DNA from: Kitasatospora sp. A2-31
Lineage (GTDB): Bacteria; Actinomycetota; Actinomycetes; Streptomycetales; Streptomycetaceae
Assembly (NCBI RefSeq): GCF_022288725.1
Contig: NZ_JAKNTA010000013.1
Span: 30,580 to 94,579 of the forward strand
Length of the DNA stretch: 64,000 nucleotides
Reading direction: 5' to 3'
Below the pieces are notes generated by a model that made no database searches, was not told the origin of the DNA, and saw nothing but the letters and a program-made list of their open reading frames with translations. Positions 25,492 to 32,306 of the stretch are shown piece after piece. Position 1 is the stretch's first letter. Each line of letters opens with the position of its first letter. The translations under genes were made by a program, and so were the position numbers.

Positions 25492-26445
25492 GTGAACTCC
25501 TCTGCTGCTCGCAGATCGGCCCTGCCGGCCGCCCTCGCCCTGTGCGGCGCCCTCGCCCTGACCGCCTGCGGGAGCAAGGGGTCCGAGACCCCCGCGGGTG
25601 CCGGTGCCGCGGTCACCGTCGCCGGCGTCTCCATCAGCCCCGACGCCGCCCTGCACGGAGCGCTCCCCGAGGCCGTCCAGAAGGCCGGCAAGGTCCGGGT
25701 CGCCACCGACATCCCGTACCCCCCGTTCGAGATGTACGTGGCCGAGGGCAAGAGCGAGATGACCGGCCTCGACTACGATCTCGGCCAGGCCCTGGCCGCG
25801 AAGCTCGGCGTCAGGTTCGAGTTCCAGGCCCAGAAGTTCGACGGCATCGTCCCGGCCATCCAGGCCGGCAGGTACGACGCCGCGATCAGCGCCATCACCG
25901 ACAACAAGGAACGCGGGAAGGTCGTCGACTTCGTCGACTACTCCGTCTCCGGCACTGGCATCATGGTCGCCAAGGGCAACCCCGACAGGATCGTCACCCT
26001 CGACGACCTCTGCGGGAAGAAGGCCGCCGTCCAGACCGCCACCAACCAGCAGAAGCTCCTCGACAGGCACCAGGAGGCCTGCAGGAGCGCGGGCCGGGCG
26101 CCGATCGAGATCCAGGCGTTCCCCAAGGACTCCGACGCCCAGCTCGCGTTGCGCTCCGGCAAGGTCTCCGCCGACGTCCTCACCAAGCCGGCGGCCGGCT
26201 GGACCGCGAAGACCGCCGACAACGGCGCCGCCTTCGAGGTCGTCGACGATCCCGCCGCACAGGGCGGCTACAACGCCTCCCCGAACGGCATCGCGATCAG
26301 CAAGAGCCTGCCGCAGCTCACCGACGCCGTCCAGAAGGCGCTGCAGTCGCTCATCGACGACGGCTCCCTGGCCAAGATCTACGACAAGTACGGCGTCGCC
26401 TCCATCGCGGTCAAGTCGGCCACCAGGAACGGCGCGGTGGACTGA
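25492..26445 (+). CDS. Polar amino-acid ABC transporter substrate-binding lipoprotein
   Basis: This is a 317-residue family 3 solute-binding protein. The signal peptide ends in the lipobox LTAC (Cys about residue 24), so it is anchored to the membrane outside. The core VRVATDIPYPPFEMY, then LDYDLGQALAAKLGV and KFDGIVPAIQAGRYDAAISAITD, are hallmark segments of this family. GTG 25492 is used. It is the first gene of an ABC operon (permease, ATPase, then an M20 peptidase). The bound solute is likely an amino acid or small dipeptide; the sequence does not say which. Confidence 0.92.
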   Translation: MNSSAARRSALPAALALCGALALTACGSKGSETPAGAGAAVTVAGVSISPDAALHGALPEAVQKAGKVRVATDIPYPPFEMYVAEGKSEMTGLDYDLGQALAAKLGVRFEFQAQKFDGIVPAIQAGRYDAAISAITDNKERGKVVDFVDYSVSGTGIMVAKGNPDRIVTLDDLCGKKAAVQTATNQQKLLDRHQEACRSAGRAPIEIQAFPKDSDAQLALRSGKVSADVLTKPAAGWTAKTADNGAAFEVVDDPAAQGGYNASPNGIAISKSLPQLTDAVQKALQSLIDDGSLAKIYDKYGVASIAVKSATRNGAVD

Positions 26446-26446
26446 C

Positions 26447-27403
26447 ATGGCCGCCACCGCACACCGCTCCCCGGGCACCCTCACCGCCAGCGGCGCCGAG
26501 GACCTGACCGCCGTGCCCGTGCGCCACTGGGGACGCTGGAGCGCCGCCGCCCTCGCCCTGCTCTCCCTGGTCGGGTTGATCGGCTCCCTCGCCAAGAATC
26601 CCAACGTCCACTGGGACGTCGTCGGCCACTACCTCGTCGCCGACCTCATCTTCGACGGCCTGGTCACCACCCTGTGGCTGACCGTCGCCGCCATGGCCGT
26701 CGGCCTGGCGCTCGGCACGCTGGTCGCCGTCATGCGTCTGTCCGGCAACCCGGTCCTGTACGGCCTGTCCACCCTCTTCGTGTGGCTCTTCCGCGGCACC
26801 CCGCTGTTGGTCCAGATCATCTTCTGGGCTTACGCCGCCGCCCTCTACAAGCACCTGATGATCGGCATCCCGTTCACGACGATCACCTTCGTCGAGTTCG
26901 ACACCAACCAGCTCCTCACCCCGTCGATCGCCGCCCTCCTCGCGCTCGGCCTCAACGAGGCCGCCTACGCCTCCGAGATCGTCCGTGCCGGCATCCAGTC
27001 CGTCGACCCCGGACAGACCGAGGCCGCCCACTCCCTCGGCATGAAGCCCGCCATGACGATGCGCCGCATCGTCCTCCCGCAGGCGATGAAGGTCATCATC
27101 CCGCCGATGGGCAACGAGACCATCAACATGCTCAAGACCACCGCCTACGTCTCGGTGATCCCCGCCCACGACCTGATGTCCAACATCCAGGACGTGTACG
27201 CGCAGAACTACCAGGTCATCCCGCTGCTCGTGGTCGCCGCCCTGTGGTACCTCGCCCTGACCACCGCCCTCAGCGTCCCCCAGGCCTGGCTCGAGCGCCG
27301 CTACGGCCGCGGCACCGGCCGCGGCTCCCACGTCTCCCCGCTGCGCCGGATGTTCGTCGGCGTCGCCGACTTCCTCCCGTCGAACCGCAACCGGAAGGGC
27401 TGA
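26447..27403 (+). CDS. Polar amino-acid ABC transporter permease
   Basis: This 318-residue HisM/GlnP-type permease has an N-terminal helix (residues 30-48) followed by five membrane segments. The EAA loop for contact with the ATPase is at about 180-205 (ASEIVRAGIQSVDPGQTEAAHSLGM). FVWLFRGTPLLVQIIF is typical of this subfamily. The start lies one base after the stop of the binding-protein gene (TGACATG), so expression is coupled. Confidence 0.93.
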   Translation: MAATAHRSPGTLTASGAEDLTAVPVRHWGRWSAAALALLSLVGLIGSLAKNPNVHWDVVGHYLVADLIFDGLVTTLWLTVAAMAVGLALGTLVAVMRLSGNPVLYGLSTLFVWLFRGTPLLVQIIFWAYAAALYKHLMIGIPFTTITFVEFDTNQLLTPSIAALLALGLNEAAYASEIVRAGIQSVDPGQTEAAHSLGMKPAMTMRRIVLPQAMKVIIPPMGNETINMLKTTAYVSVIPAHDLMSNIQDVYAQNYQVIPLLVVAALWYLALTTALSVPQAWLERRYGRGTGRGSHVSPLRRMFVGVADFLPSNRNRKG

Positions 27404-27407
27404 TCAG

Positions 27408-28172
27408 ATGGCCCAGCCCATGGTGCACGCCCGGGGCGTGCGCAAGCACTACGGCAAGGTCGAGGTCCTCAGGGGCATCGACCTCACCGTCGAACGCGGT
27501 CAGGTGTGCTGCCTGCTCGGCCCCTCCGGCTCCGGCAAGTCCACCTTCCTGCGCTGCATCAACCACCTGGAGAAGGTGGACGGCGGCCGGCTCTCGGTCG
27601 ACGGCGACCTGGTCGGCTACCGGCAGGCGGGCAACCGGCTGCACGAGCTGCGCGAGTCGGAGGTGGCCGAGCGCCGCCGGGAGATCGGCATGGTCTTCCA
27701 GCGCTTCAACCTCTTCCCGCACCTGACCGCGCTGCAGAACGTCACGGAGGCGCCGGTCCGGGTCGCCCGGACGAACCCCTCGGACGCGAGGGCCGAGGCG
27801 CAGCGGCTCCTCGACCGGGTCGGCCTCGGCGATCGTGCCGACCACTACCCGGCGCAGCTGTCGGGCGGCCAGCAGCAGCGCGTCGCCATCGCCCGGGCAC
27901 TGGCGATGAAGCCGAAGCTGATGCTGTTCGACGAGCCCACCTCGGCGCTCGACCCGGAGCTGGTGGGTGACGTCCTCGACGTCATGCGCGACCTCGCCGC
28001 GGACGGCATGACGATGGTCGTGGTCACCCATGAGATCGGCTTCGCCCGCGAGGTCGGCGACACGGCGGTGTTCATGGACGAGGGGGTCGTCGTGGAAGCC
28101 GGCGACCCGCGCAAGGTCCTGGTGGACCCGGAACAGGAGCGCACCAAGGCGTTCCTGTCCAAGGTCCTGTGA
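27408..28172 (+). CDS. Polar amino-acid ABC transporter ATP-binding protein
   Basis: This 254-residue GlnQ-like ATPase has Walker A LLGPSGSGKSTFLRC, Q-loop VFQRFNLFPH, signature LSGGQQQRVAIARAL, Walker B LMLFDEPTSALDPE and the switch histidine in VVTHEIGFA. All are intact. It sits 4 bp after the permease gene. Its stop overlaps the GTG of the peptidase gene (GTGA). Confidence 0.95.
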   Translation: MAQPMVHARGVRKHYGKVEVLRGIDLTVERGQVCCLLGPSGSGKSTFLRCINHLEKVDGGRLSVDGDLVGYRQAGNRLHELRESEVAERRREIGMVFQRFNLFPHLTALQNVTEAPVRVARTNPSDARAEAQRLLDRVGLGDRADHYPAQLSGGQQQRVAIARALAMKPKLMLFDEPTSALDPELVGDVLDVMRDLAADGMTMVVVTHEIGFAREVGDTAVFMDEGVVVEAGDPRKVLVDPEQERTKAFLSKVL

Positions 28173-29380
28173 GCGCCCCCGCCGAACCGGCGAGCCGCAC
28201 GGGCCTGGCCGAGCTTTCGGCCGCCGCGGCGGAGGTCCTTCCCCGCTACCTCGACGACCTCGCCGAGCTGGTCGCCGTCGACTCCGGGTCCCACAACGCC
28301 GACGGCGTGAACCGGGTCGCCGGCTGGTTCGAGCGCCGCCTGCGGTCGGTCGGGTTCACCACCGAGCGCATCGCCCCCGACGAGATCGACGGACGGCGGT
28401 TCGGGGACGTCCTCGTCGCCCGGCTCGCCGGCTCCGTGCCGGTCGAGGACGGGGGAGCGCGGATCGTCCTCGTCGGGCACATGGACACCGTGTTCGAGGA
28501 CGGCACGGCCGCCGCCCGCCCGTTCGAGGCCTCCCGGGACCTCGCGCACGGGCCCGGCGTCAGCGACGACAAGGGCGGCCTGCTGGCGGGTGTCACCGCT
28601 GCCGAGCTCCTCGTCCGCCACGGCCGGACGGCCTTCGCCGAGCTGGTCGTCCTCGCCACCCCGGACGAGGAGATCGGCTCGCCGGCCAGCCGGGCGTTGA
28701 CCGAGCGCACCGCGGCCGGGGCGGACTACGCGCTCGGCCTGGAGTGCGCCCGCGAGAACGGCGACCTGGTCATCGAGCGCAAGGGCGTCGCGGACCTGCT
28801 GGTGACCGTCACCGGCCGGGCCGCCCATGCCGGGATCGAGCCCGAGCGCGGCGCCAACGCCGCCCTCGCCGCGGCCCACCTGGTGGTGGCGCTGCAGGCG
28901 CTCAACCGCCGCTGGCCCGGCGTCACGCTCAACGTCGGGGTGGTGCGGGCGGGCACCCGGACCAACATCGTGTGCCCCGAGGCCGAGCTGCAGGTCGAGG
29001 TCCGCGCGGCGACCACCGCGGGACTGGCCACGGCCATCGCCGAGATCCGCCGGGTCGCCGCGCGCACGGCCGTGGAGGGCACCGCAGCCCGGGTCGACCA
29101 GCTGGACCTGTGCCCGCCGATGGAGCACACCCGGGAGGCGGCCGGCCTGCTCGCCGTCGCCCTGCGGACGGCCGCCGACCTCGGCCTGCAGGTCCACGGC
29201 GCCTCCACGGGCGGCGTCGGCGACGCCAACTTCCTCTCCGGCCTCGGGGTGCCCACCCTCGACGGCCTGGGCCCGGTCGGCGGCGCCGACCACACCCCCG
29301 AGGAGTGGCTCGACACCTCCAGCGTGCCGCCCCGGATCGCCCTCCTGGCCGCGCTGATCGAGCGCCTCGGTCGTCGCTGA
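28169..29380 (+). CDS. M20-family metallopeptidase (glutamate carboxypeptidase-like)
   Basis: This is a 403-residue cytoplasmic dizinc exopeptidase of the M20/CPG2 type. Metal-site motifs are present: LVGHMDTVFEDG (His-x-Asp), GVSDDKGGLLAG, TPDEEIGS (catalytic Glu pair) and the C-terminal GADHTPEEW histidine. A dimerisation domain lies between about residues 200 and 310. There is no signal peptide, so it acts on imported substrates. GTG 28169 overlaps the ATPase stop, tying it to the transporter. It may cleave an imported dipeptide or an N-acyl amino acid. With the adjacent secreted cyanophycinase, beta-Asp-Arg is a possible substrate, as inference only. Confidence 0.9.
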   Translation: MSAPAEPASRTGLAELSAAAAEVLPRYLDDLAELVAVDSGSHNADGVNRVAGWFERRLRSVGFTTERIAPDEIDGRRFGDVLVARLAGSVPVEDGGARIVLVGHMDTVFEDGTAAARPFEASRDLAHGPGVSDDKGGLLAGVTAAELLVRHGRTAFAELVVLATPDEEIGSPASRALTERTAAGADYALGLECARENGDLVIERKGVADLLVTVTGRAAHAGIEPERGANAALAAAHLVVALQALNRRWPGVTLNVGVVRAGTRTNIVCPEAELQVEVRAATTAGLATAIAEIRRVAARTAVEGTAARVDQLDLCPPMEHTREAAGLLAVALRTAADLGLQVHGASTGGVGDANFLSGLGVPTLDGLGPVGGADHTPEEWLDTSSVPPRIALLAALIERLGRR

Positions 29381-29600
29381 CACCCGGCGACCGACACCCC
29401 CGGGCCCGATCCGCTCCGGCCCCCATGGCCGGCCCGCCGGGCTCCTCGCCCGAACCCGAGCGGGTCACCGTCGCCGGGTGGGCGCTTCCCGTGGCGCCCG
29501 CCCGGCGATGCACGGTTCCGATCCCAAGACCCCTGGAGTTCCCCGGATGAACCGACACCTGCGCACCCGCAGCGGGCGCACCGCCCTCACTCCACCCCGC

Positions 29601-29642
29601 CGCGGACTGATCCCACGGCCCCGCGGACTGATCCCACGGCCC
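29601..29642. repeat. Perfect 21-bp tandem duplication
   Basis: A 21-bp unit beginning CGCGGACTGATC is repeated once exactly (29601-29621, 29622-29642). It lies in the 394-bp interval between the M20 peptidase and RpiR genes. A short frame at 29548-29681 spans it, but codes only for an Arg/Pro-rich peptide and is not called as a gene. Confidence 0.85.
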
Positions 29643-29681
29643 CGCGCCGCCCCGCGCCGCAGAGGCACTCCCGCTCGGTGA

Positions 29682-29729
29682 TCTCCGCAGCCCGGCACTT
29701 CGCTAGGCTGCGGAGACAGGTTCCGCAGC
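29682..29729. promoter_or_regulatory. Three alternating half-sites upstream of rpiR-type gene
   Basis: TCTCCGCAGCC (29682-29692) and GGCTGCGGAGA (29706-29716) form a perfect 11-bp inverted repeat. A third arm, TCCGCAGC (29722-29729), again faces the second. This looks like an operator with three half-sites, 46 bp upstream of the regulator start, and suits autoregulation by the RpiR protein. Confidence 0.5.
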
Positions 29730-29774
29730 GCACCACCCACGATCCACCCGCAGCCGGGAAGGGAAGCCCCGCCC

Positions 29775-30659
29775 ATGCCCACCGTCACGCTCGCCGAGGA
29801 CATCCGCCAACGGCTCGGCGACTGCAGCCCCGCCGAGCGCAAGGTCGGCAGGATCCTGCTCGCCGGGTGGCCGGCCGCCGGATTCGAGACCATCGCCACC
29901 CTCGCCGAGCGTGCCGACGTCAGCGCCCCCACCGTCATCCGGTTCGTCAACCGGCTCGGCTACCGGGGCTTCCCCGACTTCCAGGCGGCGCTGCGCGCCG
30001 AGCTCGACGAGCGCCACGCCTCGCCCGTGACCCTCTACACCAGCGGCAACTACGGCAACGCCGGAGCGGACACGGCCGACCCGCGGGCCGGCGCGGCCGG
30101 GCTACTGGCCCACAGCCGCGAGGTCTTCACCGCGGCCGTCGACCGGACACTCGCCGAGGTCACCCCGCACGACCTCGACCGCGCGGTCCAGCTGCTCGCC
30201 GACCCCAAAAGGCGCATCACGCTCGCCGGCGGCCGCTTCACCGACCTCTTCGCCCAGTACCTGGGTCTGCACCTGATGCAGGTCCGCGACAACGTCCGCT
30301 TCCTCCCCGACCGGGCCGTCGAGCGCACCGCGCTGCTCGCCTCGCTCGCCCGCCGCGACGTCCTCGTCGTCTTCGACTACCGCCGGTACGAGGAGGACAA
30401 GGTCACCGCCGCCGAGCTGGTCCGGGAGGCCGGTGGCCGCGTCATCCTGTTCACCGACACCTGGCTCTCCCCGGTGAGCACCCACGCGGAAGTCGTCTTC
30501 TCCAGCCAGATCGGCGCCCCGTCCCCGTACGACAGCCTGGTGCCCACGCTCGCGGTCGTCGAGAGCGTGGTCGCCGGACTGATATCGGAGCTCGGCGACC
30601 GGGCGCACGAGCACATGCGGCACAGCGAGGAGATCGCCAACCGCGCCGGCCTCACCTGA
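29775..30659 (+). CDS. MurR/RpiR-family transcriptional regulator
   Basis: This is a 294-residue regulator. The N-terminal RpiR helix-turn-helix (residues 1-80: LSPAERKV-like CSPAERKVGRILL, ISAPTVIRFVNRLGYRGFPDF) is followed by a SIS-like sugar-isomerase domain (about 125-265: LLADPKRRITLAGGRFTDLFAQYLGLHL, DVLVVFDYRRYEED). RpiR regulators usually sense phosphosugars, but members with degenerate SIS domains also control amino-acid and peptide uptake. It follows the transporter-peptidase operon in the same orientation with its own upstream palindromes. ATG 29775 has GGGAAGGG upstream. Confidence 0.9.
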   Translation: MPTVTLAEDIRQRLGDCSPAERKVGRILLAGWPAAGFETIATLAERADVSAPTVIRFVNRLGYRGFPDFQAALRAELDERHASPVTLYTSGNYGNAGADTADPRAGAAGLLAHSREVFTAAVDRTLAEVTPHDLDRAVQLLADPKRRITLAGGRFTDLFAQYLGLHLMQVRDNVRFLPDRAVERTALLASLARRDVLVVFDYRRYEEDKVTAAELVREAGGRVILFTDTWLSPVSTHAEVVFSSQIGAPSPYDSLVPTLAVVESVVAGLISELGDRAHEHMRHSEEIANRAGLT

Positions 30660-30865
30660 CCGCTGCCTCCGGGGGAGCCGTTCGCACGGTCAGCCGACGG
30701 GGGGTCCCGGAGCCGGCGCCGTCCGCGCCGGACCCGGCCGGGCCGCCCGGGAGCGCCGCGCAGCCCGTGTCCCTTTCGCTGCACCAACGCGGCATGTGGG
30801 CGGGGGACGCCGTCCGTCGCAGCATGGGGGGTCGCAACTGCATCCGGTCGGGAGGGACACCCGTG

Positions 30866-31588
30866 ATGATCGAACCGGTGACACGCGCGACGCCGCGGCG
30901 GGTGGGCTTCCCTCTGCTGTCGCAGTACTGGCGCAACGTGCTGTTCCTCCACTGGCCGGTCAACCCCCGGGCCGTCGCGCACCTGATGCCGCCGGGCGTG
31001 GTCCCCGACGTCTGGAACGGCACCAGCTGGGTCGGCCTCGTCGCCTTCGGCATGGAGAGGCTGGGGCCCGGCCGCTCGGGCGGAGTGCCCTGGTGCGGGA
31101 CCTTCCCCGAGGTCAACGTCAGGCTGTACTCGGTGGACGGCCAGGGTCGCCGGGGAGTGGTGTTCCGCTCACTCGACTGCCCACGGCTCGCCGCGGTCCT
31201 CGTCGCCAGGGCGGCATTCGGTCTGCCCTACCGCTGGTCACGCACGCACTGGACGGCCGACGGCGACGTGCTGCACCTCGCCAGCCGGGTGCGGAGCCCT
31301 TCACGGCACCCGGCCGCCTGCGTGCTCGCCGCCGGCATCGGTCCGCGGCTCCAACCTCCGGGCCCGCTCGCCGACTTCCTCACCGCACGGTGGGGTCTCC
31401 ACACCCAGGCCCTCGGCCGCACCGTGTACCTGCCGGTCGAGCATCCGCAGTGGCCCCTGCACGAGGCCGCCGTCCTGCAGCTGGACCAGGATCTCGTCCG
31501 GTCCGCAGGCGTCGAGGTCGACGGACCGCCGACGAGCGTGCTCTTCTCCCCGGGAGTACCGGTGAGGTTCGGCCCCTGGACCCCCTGA
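30866..31588 (+). CDS. DUF2071 (YqjF-like) protein
   Basis: This 240-residue protein matches the DUF2071 family: VLFLHWPVNPRAVAHLMPPGV near residue 27, then VPWCGTFPEVNVRLYSVDGQGRRGVVFRSLDC and the C-terminal LPVEHPQWPLHEA. The fold resembles acetoacetate decarboxylase, but a catalytic lysine cannot be assigned by eye. ATG 30866 or GTG 30863 can both use the GGAGG at 30851. It has no clear operon partner. Confidence 0.85.
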   Translation: MIEPVTRATPRRVGFPLLSQYWRNVLFLHWPVNPRAVAHLMPPGVVPDVWNGTSWVGLVAFGMERLGPGRSGGVPWCGTFPEVNVRLYSVDGQGRRGVVFRSLDCPRLAAVLVARAAFGLPYRWSRTHWTADGDVLHLASRVRSPSRHPAACVLAAGIGPRLQPPGPLADFLTARWGLHTQALGRTVYLPVEHPQWPLHEAAVLQLDQDLVRSAGVEVDGPPTSVLFSPGVPVRFGPWTP

Positions 31589-31759
31589 CCTCGCTCCGCG
31601 GTCCTGTGCTGCTCAAGACGGCGGCGGGCGGTGCATCGAGGCGCCAGGCGGCCGGACCGCCCAGGGGAGCGGCCCAGGGCCCCCGTCGGTGCGAGCTCCC
31701 CCCCGCCCGCCGGGAACCGTCGAGGTCACCGCCGTACGGTGATGCCGTCGCTGCTCCGG

Positions 31760-32176
31760 TCAGCCCGCCGGGCGGGAAGACCCGCCGCCGGGGCGGTGCT
31801 GAAGGTCGATCGGGTTCTCCCCGTCGTTCGGAGGCAGGGTCGGAGCGGGCACGGTGCTCGGCGCCGTTGCGACGGGAGCACGGCTGCCTGCGGGTGCGGA
31901 CCCCGGCGAGGCCGTCCGGGTCGGGGCTGCGGTGCTCCCGGGAGGCCGGAGGGCGGTCGTTCCTGCACCCGTCGAGGGCGACCCCGGTGCCGGTGCCGGT
32001 TCGGCGGGAGCCCCGGTGGACGTGGGGCTGCGGATGTCCGCCGCCGCCTGGGCCGTGCTCCGGGCGGGAGAGGTGGGCGAGGTGGTGGGTGTCGGCGACG
32101 CACCGCCGCCGGATCCGCAGGCCGGGGTCAGAAGCAGCAGGAGTGCGCCGGCCGGGGCGGCGAGGGTTCTCTTCAC
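31760..32176 (-). CDS. Probable small lipoprotein rich in Pro, Thr and Ala
   Basis: This encodes 138 residues starting VKRTLAAPAGALLLLLTPAC. It is a short basic start, a Leu-rich core and a lipobox ending in Cys at about residue 20, followed by GSGGG. The remainder is low-complexity Pro/Thr/Ser/Ala sequence without recognisable domains, so it is probably a surface-attached disordered protein. GTG 32176 has GGAGA upstream. Low complexity makes it hard to exclude a fortuitous frame, but the clean lipoprotein signal and ribosome site favour a gene. Confidence 0.5.
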   Translation of the reverse strand: MKRTLAAPAGALLLLLTPACGSGGGASPTPTTSPTSPARSTAQAAADIRSPTSTGAPAEPAPAPGSPSTGAGTTALRPPGSTAAPTRTASPGSAPAGSRAPVATAPSTVPAPTLPPNDGENPIDLQHRPGGGSSRPAG

Positions 32177-32245
32177 GGTCGGGCGTCTCCGGTCTCCTAC
32201 GGTCCCGGGTTTGGACGTTGGTGGTGCCGCGCCGGTTCCGGAACG

Positions 32246-32286
32246 CCGGTGCCCGGCCCGCTCGGGGTGAGCGGGCCGGGCACCGG
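32246..32286 (-). terminator. Strong terminator hairpin of beta-propeller gene
   Basis: A perfect 18-bp stem (first arm CCGGTGCCCGGCCCGCTC) has a 5-base loop. It begins 21 bp after the stop codon of the gene ending at 32307. Confidence 0.8.
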
Positions 32287-32306
32287 TCGGTCCACGCCGG
32301 AGGCGG

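Noticed and set aside
29548..29681. Small frame coding for an Arg/Pro-rich 44-residue peptide upstream of the RpiR gene
   Set aside because: No proper ribosome site, internal 21-bp DNA duplication, and composition typical of random high-GC DNA.
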